Positions 8,457 through 17,336 of a stretch of DNA of 64,000 nt are shown here, in pieces. Below the pieces are notes generated by a model that saw nothing but the letters and a program-made list of their open reading frames with translations, was not told the origin of the DNA and made no database searches. The translations under genes and the position numbers were made by a program. How positions within the stretch are numbered: the stretch's first letter is position 1; each line of letters begins with the position of its first letter. Source of the stretch: JBBSNV01 sp964458605 (GTDB lineage: Bacteria; Pseudomonadota; Alphaproteobacteria; Reyranellales; JAQSWP01); NCBI GenBank assembly GCA_964458605.1, contig CAYWLS010000014.1, positions 1 through 64,000 on the forward strand. Direction: 5' to 3'.

Positions 8457-8624
8457 GCTCCTTGTCGACGGCGCGCCACCATGGCACGGGCATCCTTGCA
8501 GCGTAAAGACTGGCGAGCCCGCACTCGCGATCTGCCGCAGCGTCATACCCGGGCCGCCCAGCAACGCCGCGGTCGATTGCGCCGCGCCACGCGCCGCGTG
8601 CGGCGACCGCGCCGCCGGTATCGC

Positions 8625-8652
8625 TTGTCACGGGAATCGTAACAACTTAAAC
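8625..8652 (+). promoter_or_regulatory. Candidate sigma-70-type promoter for the zinc-ribbon gene
   Basis: TTGTCA (8625-8630), a 16-bp spacer and TTAAAC (8647-8652) form a plausible -35/-10 pair. Transcription would start near 8659, about 30 bases before the ATG at 8690. The rest of the 233-bp divergent gap to ftsE shows no other clear signal. Confidence 0.45.
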
Positions 8653-8689
8653 TGTTGGAATATCACCCAGAATAAGGGTTGGCTTGGGG

Positions 8690-9349
8690 ATGATCGTTTC
8701 CTGCCCGAATTGCTCGGCGCGCTTCGTGGTCGACGCCGCAGCCTTGGGCGCGACCGGCCGTCAGGTACGCTGCGGTCGCTGCAAGGAAACCTGGTTCCAA
8801 GGTCCCGCCGAACCGGAGTCGATCCGCATCCAGGAGACGGTGCCGGAATTCATCATCCGGCCGCGCACGCCGGGTGCGCAACTGCCGGCGGTCAAGCCGC
8901 CACGTCCGCGTCGCGGCACGCGACTGGTCGGCTGGCTCATGCTGCTGGCGCTGCTGATCGCGGCGCTGGTGGTGGCCTGGTACAACCGCGCCGCCCTGGT
9001 CGAGCAGGTTCCAGGCCTGGCCCGCGTGTTCGACATGATCGAACCGCCGCCGCCCGTGTCGCCGGCCGGCGGCCTCGACATTCCGCGCGACAAGATCACC
9101 TATACCCGCGACGGCAGCGTCATCACGGTGGCCGGCATCGTGCAGAATCGCACCGACCGCGAGCGGCCAGTGCCGCGGCTGAAACTCACCATCAAGGACG
9201 GCACCGGCAAGGTGCTGATGGCCAAGTCGTTCGACGCCAAGGAATCGAAGGTCGCCGCCAACGGCAAGGTCGACTACGAAATCAAGATCGACAACCTGCC
9301 GCCGGAAGCCAGCCTGTTGAACGTCGAGTTCGACCAGTCCACACCCTAG
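8690..9349 (+). CDS. MJ0042-type zinc-ribbon membrane protein
   Basis: This 219-residue protein starts with a zinc ribbon (MIVSCPNCSARF ... VRCGRCKETW, cysteines in two CxxC pairs). It is followed by a proline-rich linker, one membrane segment (about residues 82-103) and a C-terminal beta-rich domain (ITVAGIVQNRTDRERPVPRL...) resembling DUF3426/FxLYD domains. Such proteins are common next to ftsEX and hpt in alphaproteobacteria; their function is not established. A TTG at 8684 is an alternative start, with AAGGG better spaced for it, but the family usually starts at MIV. Confidence 0.85.
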   Translation: MIVSCPNCSARFVVDAAALGATGRQVRCGRCKETWFQGPAEPESIRIQETVPEFIIRPRTPGAQLPAVKPPRPRRGTRLVGWLMLLALLIAALVVAWYNRAALVEQVPGLARVFDMIEPPPPVSPAGGLDIPRDKITYTRDGSVITVAGIVQNRTDRERPVPRLKLTIKDGTGKVLMAKSFDAKESKVAANGKVDYEIKIDNLPPEASLLNVEFDQSTP

Positions 9350-9357
9350 AGCCCGCC

Positions 9358-9879
9358 ATGGCCGAATTCGAAATCCGCTTTTCGGCCGCCGAGATCGGCG
9401 CCCGGGTGGATGCGCTGGCGGCGGAAATCGCCCGGCTGCTGCCGAAGGACACCCTGGTGGTGGCCGTGCTCAAGGGCAGCCTGGTTTTCACCGCCGACCT
9501 GATCCGCGCGCTCAGCCGCCACGGCGTCGACTGGCCGATGGATTTCATCTCGCTGTCGAGCTACGGCGCCGGCACCCAGTCTTCCGGTCAGGTGCGGCTG
9601 ACGCGCGACATCACCGAGGAGGTCGGCGGCAGGCAGATCCTGCTGATCGACGATATCCTGGAATCGGGTCGCACCCTGCTGTTCGCCAAGCAGCTGTTCG
9701 CCGACCGTGGCGCCAGCCGGGTGTGGCTGTGCACCCTGCTCGACAAGCCGACCAAGCGCGCCGTCGCGCTGGAAGCCGATTTCGTGGGCTTCAAGGTGCC
9801 GGACGAGTTCGTCGTCGGATACGGGCTCGACCACGCCCACATGCATCGCGGGCTGCCCTTCATCGCCATCAAAAGATAG
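9358..9879 (+). CDS. hpt: Hypoxanthine phosphoribosyltransferase
   Basis: Hpt converts hypoxanthine or guanine plus PRPP to IMP or GMP in purine salvage. The 173-residue protein has the PRPP-binding motif ILLIDDILESGRTL, the VVAVLKGSLVF segment, and the C-terminal FVVGYGLDHAHMHRGLPFI purine-binding region. The ATG lies eight bases after the zinc-ribbon gene stop, so the two are probably cotranscribed. It is convergent with the TIGR02302 gene across 15 bp. Confidence 0.94.
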   Translation: MAEFEIRFSAAEIGARVDALAAEIARLLPKDTLVVAVLKGSLVFTADLIRALSRHGVDWPMDFISLSSYGAGTQSSGQVRLTRDITEEVGGRQILLIDDILESGRTLLFAKQLFADRGASRVWLCTLLDKPTKRAVALEADFVGFKVPDEFVVGYGLDHAHMHRGLPFIAIKR

Positions 9880-9894
9880 CGCAGCGGCGCCGAC

Positions 9895-12393
9895 TCAGAA
9901 GTTCTTCAGCAGCCGGTCGAGATAGTCGAGTTCGAGCTTGGGCCGGTCGGCCTCGCCGGCGCGGCGGCGCAGCTCGTCGAGGATCTCGCGCGAGAGCTGG
10001 CGGTCGGGCTGGTCGGGGATCTTCACGCCCTTGTCGTCGACGGCATTGCCGAAATTGCCCTCGCGGCCCAGCGGATCGCGCCGGTCGCGATTGGGATCCT
10101 GGGCGAAGGGCTGGCGGTCGACGCTGTTGCCGTTGCCGCGCATCTGCTGGGCGAACTGCTCCATGCCCTGCTGCAGCGCATCCAGCGCCTGACGCTGGGC
10201 GCGCTCGGCGCTTTCCAGGTCGCCCCGGCCCAGCGCGTTCTCGGCATCCCGCATGGCCTGCTCCGCGGCGCCCATCGAATCGGGCACCTGGCCGGTCATG
10301 TCGCCCAGCTTGCCCATCAGGTCGCCGAGCTGGCGGCGCAACTGTTCCTGCTGGCCCCGCCCCATGTCGTCGCCCGGCTGCTGGCCGCCCTGCTGGCCTT
10401 TCTGTCCCTTCTGGCCCTGCTGGCCGCGCTGACCCTGCTGCTGGCCGCGATCCTGACCCTGCGGCCCCTCGCGGCGCTGCCGCTCGGTCTGGCCCAGCAG
10501 GTTGTGCTGCTGGCGGATGATGTTGTCCATGTCCTTCATCATCTGCTGGCCCTGCTGGCCGCGCTGCTGCATGCGCCGGGCCTGGTCCTGGTTCATCGGC
10601 CGCAGGTTCTCCAGCATGTTGCGCAGCTGCGACAGCATCTGCTTGGCGGCGTCGCGGTTGCCCGACTGGGCCAGTTCGCGTGCCTGATCGAGCATGCGCT
10701 GCAGATCCTCGCTGGTGATGACCTTGTCGGGATCGCCCTGATCGGTCATTTCCTGGCCGTTCTGCTTCATCTTCTCGGCCATCTCGCGCAGGTAGTTGTT
10801 CATCGCCTGCTTGACGTCGTCCATCAGGCGCTGGATTTCCTCGTCCGGCGCGTTGCGGTCCAGCGCCTGCTGCAGCGCGTCCTGGGCACGACGCAATTCG
10901 CGCTCGGCCAGCGACAGCCCGCCTTCCTCCAGCCGCAGCGCGGTGTCCCACAGCAGTTTCTCGACTTCGACCAGCCCGTTATCCGTCAGGTCGAGCAGCA
11001 GGCGATTGGCGGCGGTGCGCATCGCCAGATGGACCACCGGATCGTGGGAGTAGAGATCGGGCTGGCTGTCGAGCTTGCCCAGCGCCTCGGCGACCTGCGG
11101 CCGCTGCCGCGGATCCCTGACCAGCGCCTTGCGCAACACCACCAGCGCCTGGGCCACGGGATGGTGGAAGACGCGCTCCGGCAGCACGGTGTCGATCTTC
11201 TCGCTGCGCCCCTCCTGCCCCGCGCCATCGACCGCGGTCAGCACGATATAGACCGGCAGCCCGGCCCAGGGATGCGCGGTCAGGTCCTGGTAGTAGGTCT
11301 GCTCGACCTTCTTGGGCGTGGACGCCGACAACGGCAGGTCAAGCGTGATCTTCTCGTCCAGCAGCGCCGGGTCGGTGTCGTCGTCGGCCGAAAAGGCGCG
11401 GTGGATCTCGGCGCGGATCGAACTCAGCCCGTAATCGTCGGCGCCGATATAGTCCAGCCGCAGGACCGCGCGCGTGGTTGCCTCGGGATCCTTGGCGAAC
11501 TCGACCGTGGGCGGCAGGTCGTCCACCACCACCATCGGCCAGCCCACCAATTCGCTATCGCCGCGGCGGATCGACAGCCGCTCCGGCTTGCCGTCGTCCT
11601 TGGCAACGCTGGCGGTCAGGGTGAACTTCTCCTTGTCGACAGCGGTGAAATCGACCTTCTCGCCGCCCAGGTTCAGGCTCGGCGTGCCTTCGCCGCCCTG
11701 GACCACGGCGCTGATCGTGCTGCCGACCGGCACGCGCACGGCGCGCGCCGTCTGCTTGGGATCGATCAGCCGCGGCGGCAGATGGGTATATTGCGGCGGG
11801 TTGACCCACACTTCGAAGCCGACCGGCGGCGGCGGCGGGAAGGTCGGAGTCACGGCCGCCTGCAGCAGATCGGGCCGCCAGCCGCCGGCGACGATCAGCG
11901 CCACCAGAAGCAGCAGCGCCGGGACGACGCGCAACGCCATCCGGTCGCGCATCACCACGCCGGGATGGGGCAGCCCATTCCTGAGCAGGCGCAGCCGCTC
12001 GGCCATGCGCTCCTGGTGCAGGCGCCACAGGGCGGTGGTGGTGGGATCGCTGGCATCGCCCGCCAGCCGGTCGTCGAGGGTCAGCAGCGGGCGGTGCTCG
12101 ACCTTGCTGTCGGCTTCGAGGCGCCGCTGCGCCTCTTCGCGGGTCGGCCAGCGCACGTGGCGGAACTGAAACCAGCACACCACCAGGAAGGCCATGCCCC
12201 ACACAGCCAGGACCGCGATATGCGCCCAGGCGCTGAAGCCAGCGAACAGCTCGAAATAGGCCGCCGTCACGAACAGCGCCAGCACCGACAGCGGCGCGAT
12301 CAGCGCCGGCCACAGCCGTTCCCAGACGATAGCGAGCCGCGCCAGAAACAGCTTCCGGCGCAGGCTGGCGAGGGCGGAACCGATCGAACCCAT
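9895..12393 (-). CDS. TIGR02302/DUF4175 family membrane protein
   Basis: This 832-residue protein has three hydrophobic segments in the first 180 residues and then a large extracytoplasmic region. Its closing part is rich in Gln, Gly, Arg and Met (repeated QQGQ/GQKGQ units, roughly residues 600-690). The C-terminus LDYLDRLLKNF and the low-complexity region are characteristic of TIGR02302, an alphaproteobacterial family of unknown function usually found next to lysA. AAAGG precedes the ATG by about five bases. An envelope role is an inference from topology only. Confidence 0.88.
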   Translation of the reverse strand: MGSIGSALASLRRKLFLARLAIVWERLWPALIAPLSVLALFVTAAYFELFAGFSAWAHIAVLAVWGMAFLVVCWFQFRHVRWPTREEAQRRLEADSKVEHRPLLTLDDRLAGDASDPTTTALWRLHQERMAERLRLLRNGLPHPGVVMRDRMALRVVPALLLLVALIVAGGWRPDLLQAAVTPTFPPPPPVGFEVWVNPPQYTHLPPRLIDPKQTARAVRVPVGSTISAVVQGGEGTPSLNLGGEKVDFTAVDKEKFTLTASVAKDDGKPERLSIRRGDSELVGWPMVVVDDLPPTVEFAKDPEATTRAVLRLDYIGADDYGLSSIRAEIHRAFSADDDTDPALLDEKITLDLPLSASTPKKVEQTYYQDLTAHPWAGLPVYIVLTAVDGAGQEGRSEKIDTVLPERVFHHPVAQALVVLRKALVRDPRQRPQVAEALGKLDSQPDLYSHDPVVHLAMRTAANRLLLDLTDNGLVEVEKLLWDTALRLEEGGLSLAERELRRAQDALQQALDRNAPDEEIQRLMDDVKQAMNNYLREMAEKMKQNGQEMTDQGDPDKVITSEDLQRMLDQARELAQSGNRDAAKQMLSQLRNMLENLRPMNQDQARRMQQRGQQGQQMMKDMDNIIRQQHNLLGQTERQRREGPQGQDRGQQQGQRGQQGQKGQKGQQGGQQPGDDMGRGQQEQLRRQLGDLMGKLGDMTGQVPDSMGAAEQAMRDAENALGRGDLESAERAQRQALDALQQGMEQFAQQMRGNGNSVDRQPFAQDPNRDRRDPLGREGNFGNAVDDKGVKIPDQPDRQLSREILDELRRRAGEADRPKLELDYLDRLLKNF

Positions 12394-12494
12394 CTAGCCT
12401 TTCCGAGAAATCCAGGCCCGCGTCGGGCCGACCGCGTATCGGACCAGTCCAGGCAGCCTCGCGGGCGTTTGAGGCCGATTTGCGGCCGAACGAC

Positions 12495-13757
12495 CTAGGC
12501 CAGCCAGTCGGGCACCCGATCCAGCCCGATCAGCGCTTCGAGCGTTTGGCGCGGGCGGATTACCGCGAACCGCTCGCCCTCGACCAGCACCTCCGGCACT
12601 AGCGGCCGGGTATTGTAGGTCGAGGCCATGACAGCGCCATAGGCACCGGCCGACTTTATCACAACCAGATCGCCGGCGGCGAGCGGCGGCAACTCCCGAC
12701 CCTGGGCCAGGTAATCGCCCGATTCGCAAACCGGGCCAACCACATCGGCCAGAGCCAGCGGCGCCCCCTGGGCCGGCTGCCGGGCCGGCACGATCTCGTG
12801 ATAGGCCTCGTACAGCGTCGGCCGGATCAGGTCGTTCATCGCCGCATCGACGATCACGAAGCTGCGGCCGTGGCCGGGCTTCACATAGACCACCCGGCTG
12901 ACCAGCACGCCGGCCTCGCCGACCAGCCGGCGACCCGGCTCGAAGGACAGGTGGCAGCCCAGATTGCCGACGCTGCCCTGGACCACCTTGATGTAGTCGC
13001 CGATCGGCAGCGGCGTCTCCTCGGCGTAGCGGATGCCCATGCCGCCGCCCAGGTCGAGGCGGGTTATCTCGTGGCCGCGCTTGCGCAGCTCCATCACCAG
13101 TCCGGCCAGCCGATCGTAGGCGGCGCGATAGGGCGCCAGCTCGGTGATCTGCGAACCGATATGCAGCGCCACGCCGACCGGCCTGACATTGGGCAGATCG
13201 CGCGAGCGATCGTAGACCGCTGGCGCCTCGTCGATATCGATGCCGAACTTGTTTTCCTTGCGGCCGGTGGTGATCTTGGCGTGGGTGCCGGCGTCGACAT
13301 CGGGATTGACCCGCAGCGCAAACGACGCGGTGAGGCCCAGCCCCCTGGCCACGGCACTCAAGGCGCGCAGCTCGGGCTCGCTCTCGACGTTGATCTGCAT
13401 GATGCCGGCCTTCAGCGCGAAGGCCAGTTCCTGGTCGGTCTTGCCGACGCCGGAGAAGATGATGCGATCGGCGGGCACGCCCGCTTCCAGCGCGCGCATC
13501 ATCTCGCCCTGCGACACCACGTCGGCGCCGGCGCCCTGGCGCGCCAGCAGGCGGATCACGGCCTGGTTGGAATTGGCCTTCAGCGCATAGCAGACATTGG
13601 CCTTCATGCCGTCGAGCGCGCGGGCGAACTCGGCGTAGTTGTCGCGCAAGGCGCCGGCCGAATAGCAGTAGAACGGCGTGCCGATCTCGGCGGCGATGCG
13701 CGACAGGGCGATGCCTTCGGCGTGCAGCTCGCCGTCGCGATGGTTGAACCCGCTCAT
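12495..13757 (-). CDS. lysA: Diaminopimelate decarboxylase
   Basis: LysA is the PLP enzyme that decarboxylates meso-diaminopimelate to lysine, the last step of lysine synthesis. The 420-residue protein has the PLP lysine Lys60 in CYALKANSN, the HIGSQ motif, the phosphate-binding glycine loop LDLGGGMGIRY and the dimer-interface CESGDYLAQ. It starts four bases after the stop of the small lipoprotein gene, and the set argH-lipoprotein-lysA looks like one leftward operon. Confidence 0.96.
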   Translation of the reverse strand: MSGFNHRDGELHAEGIALSRIAAEIGTPFYCYSAGALRDNYAEFARALDGMKANVCYALKANSNQAVIRLLARQGAGADVVSQGEMMRALEAGVPADRIIFSGVGKTDQELAFALKAGIMQINVESEPELRALSAVARGLGLTASFALRVNPDVDAGTHAKITTGRKENKFGIDIDEAPAVYDRSRDLPNVRPVGVALHIGSQITELAPYRAAYDRLAGLVMELRKRGHEITRLDLGGGMGIRYAEETPLPIGDYIKVVQGSVGNLGCHLSFEPGRRLVGEAGVLVSRVVYVKPGHGRSFVIVDAAMNDLIRPTLYEAYHEIVPARQPAQGAPLALADVVGPVCESGDYLAQGRELPPLAAGDLVVIKSAGAYGAVMASTYNTRPLVPEVLVEGERFAVIRPRQTLEALIGLDRVPDWLA

Positions 13758-13761
13758 GCGA

Positions 13762-13902
13762 TCAATTGTTCGGCTTGGGATAGGTGCGTTCCTTGGGCGC
13801 GCCGGGCGGCGGATCGAGGTCGGCCTTCTTGCCGCAGGCGCCCAGGGTCGGCAGCAGCAATGCCGCCGCCACCGTCAACGCGATCAGATGCTTGGTCTTC
13901 AT
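13762..13902 (-). CDS. lptM: Small lipoprotein, LptM/YifL-like
   Basis: This is a 46-residue lipoprotein. A basic start (MKTKHL) and a hydrophobic stretch lead to a lipobox LGAC, with lipidated Cys23 followed by GKKADLDPPPG. That is the pattern of the YifL/LptM family, whose E. coli member helps mature the LptD translocon and likewise lies just upstream of lysA. An AGGA ribosome site precedes the ATG. It sits between argH (9 bp away) and lysA (4 bp away). The family assignment rests on the lipobox, the proline-rich tail and the location. Confidence 0.8.
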   Translation of the reverse strand: MKTKHLIALTVAAALLLPTLGACGKKADLDPPPGAPKERTYPKPNN

Positions 13903-13911
13903 GGCCGTCCT

Positions 13912-15390
13912 CTAAAGCGAAAAACGCTTGCGCGCACGCAGGATCGCGCCGCGCACGTTCTTGGGCGCCGTACCGCCGAAGGAACTGCGTGCGTTGACGC
14001 TGGCCTCCACGGTGAGCGCCTTGAAAATATCCCGGGTGATGCCGGGCTCGATCTTCTGCATTTCGCCCAGATCCAGCCGGTCGAGCGACACGCCCTGCCG
14101 GGCCGCCAGGGCGACGATCTGGCCGGTGACGTGATGGGCGCGGCGGAACGGCAGGTTGAGCCGACGCACCAGCCAGTCGGCGAGATCCGTGGCCACCGAA
14201 TAGTCGGCCGCCGCGACCTCGCGCATGCGCGCGACATTGGGCTGCAGGTCCAGCACCATGCCGATCATCGCCGCCAGCGCCAGCTCGAGCGTATCGGCGG
14301 CCTCGAAGGTCGGCTCCTTGTCCTCCTGCATGTCCTTGGAATAGGTCAGCGGCAGGCCCTTGAGCATGGTCAGCAGCGCCATCAACGCGCCGAACACGCG
14401 GCCCGATTTTCCCCGAACGAGTTCGGCAGCGTCGGGATTGCGCTTCTGCGGCATGATCGAGGAGCCGGTGGTGTAGGCGTCGCTCAGCGCCACGAAGCGG
14501 AACGGCGCGGAGCACCACAGCACGATCTCCTCGGCCAGGCGCGACAAATGGGCGGCGCAGATCGCGGCCGCCGACAGGAACTCCAGCGCGAAATCGCGAT
14601 CGGACACCGCATCGAGCGAATTCTCCATCGGCCGGGCGAAGCCCAGCGCCCTGGCGGTCATGGCGCGGTCGATCGGATAGGGCGTGCCGGCCAGCGCCGC
14701 CGCGCCCAACGGATTTTCGTTGAGCCGGGCGCGGCCATCGGCGAAGCGGCCGCGATCGCGGCCGAACATCTCGACATAGGCCAGCAGGTGATGGCCGAAG
14801 GTCACCGGCTGGGCGGTCTGCAGATGGGTGAAACCCGGCATGATCGTGCCGGCATGCTGCTCCGCGCGCGCCAGCAGCGCCGCCTGCAGCCCCTTGAGCT
14901 GCACTTCGCTGCGGTCGATGGCGTCGCGCACCCAGAGGCGGAAATCGGTCGCCACCTGATCGTTGCGCGAGCGGGCGGTGTGCAACCGGCCGGCGGCATC
15001 GCCGATGCGCTCGGCCAGCCGCGCCTCGACATTCATATGGATGTCTTCCAGCGCGACCGAGAACTCGAATTTGCCCCTGTCGATGTCGGCCAGGATGGCA
15101 TCCAGACCGGCGGCGATCGCCGCGCCGTCCTTGGCCGAGACGATCTTCTGGCGCACCAGCATGGCGCAATGGGCCTGCGAGGCGGCGATATCCTGGCGGT
15201 ACAGCCGCCTGTCGAAGCCGATCGAGGCGTTGATCGCCTGCATGATGGCCGCCGGGCCGCTGGCAAAACGGCCGCCCCACAGCGCGTTGGCCCCTTGCGC
15301 CGGCGCCCCGCGCCGGGCCTTGGGCATCGCCGCGGCTGCGGCGGTTGCGCCGCTGGCGCCATTGGTCGCTTTGTGCTTCTTTCTCGCCAT
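13912..15390 (-). CDS. argH: Argininosuccinate lyase
   Basis: ArgH splits argininosuccinate to arginine and fumarate. The protein contains the superfamily signature GSSIMPQKRNPD, the HTARSRNDQ loop and the TFGHHLLAY region. As annotated it is 492 residues with about 36 extra N-terminal residues rich in Lys and Ala; an internal ATG at 15327 would give a canonical 471-residue enzyme. Neither start has a good Shine-Dalgarno sequence. If the longer start is right, its ATG shares the palindrome CATG (15388-15391) with the divergent TlpA-like gene. Confidence 0.93.
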   Translation of the reverse strand: MARKKHKATNGASGATAAAAAMPKARRGAPAQGANALWGGRFASGPAAIMQAINASIGFDRRLYRQDIAASQAHCAMLVRQKIVSAKDGAAIAAGLDAILADIDRGKFEFSVALEDIHMNVEARLAERIGDAAGRLHTARSRNDQVATDFRLWVRDAIDRSEVQLKGLQAALLARAEQHAGTIMPGFTHLQTAQPVTFGHHLLAYVEMFGRDRGRFADGRARLNENPLGAAALAGTPYPIDRAMTARALGFARPMENSLDAVSDRDFALEFLSAAAICAAHLSRLAEEIVLWCSAPFRFVALSDAYTTGSSIMPQKRNPDAAELVRGKSGRVFGALMALLTMLKGLPLTYSKDMQEDKEPTFEAADTLELALAAMIGMVLDLQPNVARMREVAAADYSVATDLADWLVRRLNLPFRRAHHVTGQIVALAARQGVSLDRLDLGEMQKIEPGITRDIFKALTVEASVNARSSFGGTAPKNVRGAILRARKRFSL

Positions 15391-15997
15391 GACGGTCTGG
15401 ACCCGATCCCCAAAGTCAGCCGCCAAACCCTCTTTCCGGCTTGGCTTTTTGCTGCTGGCGATTGTGGCGATATTGGCGGGCCAATCAAGCGCGCAGAGCG
15501 GCTGGGCCCAGCCGCCGCAAGCCTCGCCTCCCCTCTCCGGCTCGCTGGCCAAGTTCCAGGTCGCGCCGGCGGGCAAGAGCGCGCCGGCGATCGTCGCGCT
15601 GGACGCCAAGGGACAGGCCTTCGACGCCGCCAGGCTGGCGGGCAAGCTGGTGGTGCTGAATTTCTGGGCCACCTGGTGTGCGCCCTGCGTCAAGGAAATG
15701 CCGAGCCTCGACCGGCTGCAGGCCACGCTGGGCAACGAGGGCGTGGTGGTGGTCCCGCTGTCGCTCGACGGACCCACCAAGGCCAAGGTCGAGCCGTTCT
15801 TCGCCGACAACAAGTTGACCCACCTGCCGGTGCTGTTCGACCAGGCCAACAAGACTTTCGGCGGATCGATGGTGCGGGTGCTGCCGACCACTATCCTGCT
15901 GCGCGATGGCAAGGAGCTGGGCCGTATCGAGGGTCCAGCCGAGTGGGACGGCGAGGACGCGTCCCGATTGCTGAAGTTCTACCTTCAGGTACACTAA
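15389..15997 (+). CDS. TlpA-like thiol:disulfide oxidoreductase
   Basis: This 202-residue thioredoxin-fold protein is held or exported by an N-terminal hydrophobic segment (about residues 17-34). The active site is WATWCAPC, with the cis-proline loop RVLPTTILL. Proteins of this kind reduce disulfides in the periplasm, for example of cytochrome c apoproteins or copper-site proteins. The ATG at 15389 is read on the opposite strand of the argH start; a start further downstream within the hydrophobic stretch is less likely. It is followed six bases later by a glycosyltransferase gene. Confidence 0.85.
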   Translation: MTVWTRSPKSAAKPSFRLGFLLLAIVAILAGQSSAQSGWAQPPQASPPLSGSLAKFQVAPAGKSAPAIVALDAKGQAFDAARLAGKLVVLNFWATWCAPCVKEMPSLDRLQATLGNEGVVVVPLSLDGPTKAKVEPFFADNKLTHLPVLFDQANKTFGGSMVRVLPTTILLRDGKELGRIEGPAEWDGEDASRLLKFYLQVH

Positions 15998-16003
15998 GCG
16001 CGT

Positions 16004-17191
16004 ATGGCGAGAATCCTGTTCGGCTGGGACAAAGGGCTGGGCACGGGATATATCGACCGGCTTCTGCTGGTGGCCAGGGCACTGGCTGCCGAAGGGCATG
16101 AACCGGCGCTGGCTATCCGCGACCTCGTCACAGCCGCCCCCATGCTGCATGGCACCGACTGGCCGGTGTTCCAGGCGCCGGTGCCGGTCGGCGTGCTCGA
16201 TCCGGTGCTGCCGCAATTCCAGCCCGGCAGCTTCGCCGACCTGCTGGCGGTGGCCAATTTCAACGACGCGATCGAACTCGACCGGCTGATGCGGGCCTGG
16301 GACCTGCTGCTGTACGTCATCCAGCCCGATCTGATCGTCGGCGAATATGCGCCGCTGCTGGCGCTGGCCGCCTATCGGCGCATCCCCACCCTGGTGATGG
16401 GCCACGGCTACCTGGTGCCGCCGCCGGACCTGCCGCAATTCCCGATCTTCGACTTTGCGCGCCAGCCTTTCACGCCGCAGGACGTGATGCTGCAGATCGT
16501 CCAGACCATGCAGCGCGAACGCGGCATGCCGGAAGCGCCGACGCTGCCGGCGGCGATCGGCGGCGACATGAGCTTCGTCACGGCCTATGGCGTGACCGAT
16601 CCCTACGCGACGATGCGCCAGGAACCGGCGGTCGGCCCGCTGGAGCGCTACACGCCCACCCCGCCGCCGATGCATCGCCGTTTCTATGCCTATCTCGCCG
16701 CCGACTATCGGCCTTTGCGCCAGGTGCTGAATGCGCTGGTCGGGGCGCGGCTGCCCGGCAGCGCGTTCGTCAAGCGCGTCACGCCGCCGATCCGGCAATT
16801 CCTGATGGAACGCGGCGTCCAGGTGCTGGACCGTCCGCCGCCGCTGCAGGAGGCGGTGACGCAGTCCAGCATCGTGATCCATCACGGCGGCATGGCCACC
16901 GCCACCGCCTGCCTGGGCATCGGCCGGCCGCAAATGCTGTGGTCGGCGGTCGCCGACCAGGCCGTTACCACCCAGCAGCTCAACGAGCTGGGCGTGGCCG
17001 ACGTCACCGGCATCCGCTACGCCAATGCCAGCGACGCCGCCGACGGCATCCGCCGCCTGGCCAGCGAGGAAACACGCATGGCGCGGGCGCAGGATCTCGC
17101 CCACAGGCTCCAGGCGAGCGGCGAAGGCGGCAGTCTGGACAGGGTGCTGGCCGGGGCGCGCCAGTTGCTGGCGGCGGCCGGAAAGGCCTGA
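16004..17191 (+). CDS. GT1-like (UGT/MGT-type) glycosyltransferase
   Basis: This 395-residue cytoplasmic protein has the GT-B layout. The N-terminal half starts ARILFGWDKGLGTGYIDRLL. The C-terminal donor-binding half contains IVIHHGGMATATACLGIGRP and ends the motif with an Asp-Gln pair (VADQAVTTQQL), as in UDP-sugar-dependent family 1 transferases. Sugar and acceptor are unknown. The six-base gap suggests cotranscription with the TlpA-like gene. It is convergent with the hydroxybutyryl-CoA dehydrogenase gene. Confidence 0.78.
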   Translation: MARILFGWDKGLGTGYIDRLLLVARALAAEGHEPALAIRDLVTAAPMLHGTDWPVFQAPVPVGVLDPVLPQFQPGSFADLLAVANFNDAIELDRLMRAWDLLLYVIQPDLIVGEYAPLLALAAYRRIPTLVMGHGYLVPPPDLPQFPIFDFARQPFTPQDVMLQIVQTMQRERGMPEAPTLPAAIGGDMSFVTAYGVTDPYATMRQEPAVGPLERYTPTPPPMHRRFYAYLAADYRPLRQVLNALVGARLPGSAFVKRVTPPIRQFLMERGVQVLDRPPPLQEAVTQSSIVIHHGGMATATACLGIGRPQMLWSAVADQAVTTQQLNELGVADVTGIRYANASDAADGIRRLASEETRMARAQDLAHRLQASGEGGSLDRVLAGARQLLAAAGKA

Positions 17192-17196
17192 GCGGC

Positions 17197-17336
17197 TAGA
17201 GCAAATCACTTTTTGACGGAATCGTTCGCGATCCCGTCAAAAGGTGTGAATCTGCTCTACACTCAAGGAACATGGAGCGGATTCCCACGATCGGATGGAA
17301 CGCTGCCGCGCTTCCATCCGATCGCGATCCGTTCTA
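17197..17336. repeat. Double palindromic intergenic element between convergent genes
   Basis: Two inverted repeats fill this gap. The first (17197-17259) is bounded by TAGAGCA and TGCTCTA with inner arms TTTTGACGG and CCGTCAAAA. The second has perfect 13-bp arms, CGATCGGATGGAA at 17288-17300 and its complement at 17312-17324, around an 11-base loop. The final CTAG supplies the stop codon of the leftward dehydrogenase gene. It is likely a dispersed intergenic repeat and may end transcription from both sides. Confidence 0.75.

Noticed and set aside
17197..17336. CRISPR array or attachment site
   Set aside because: The repeats are inverted, not direct with spacers, and no integrase or cas gene is nearby.
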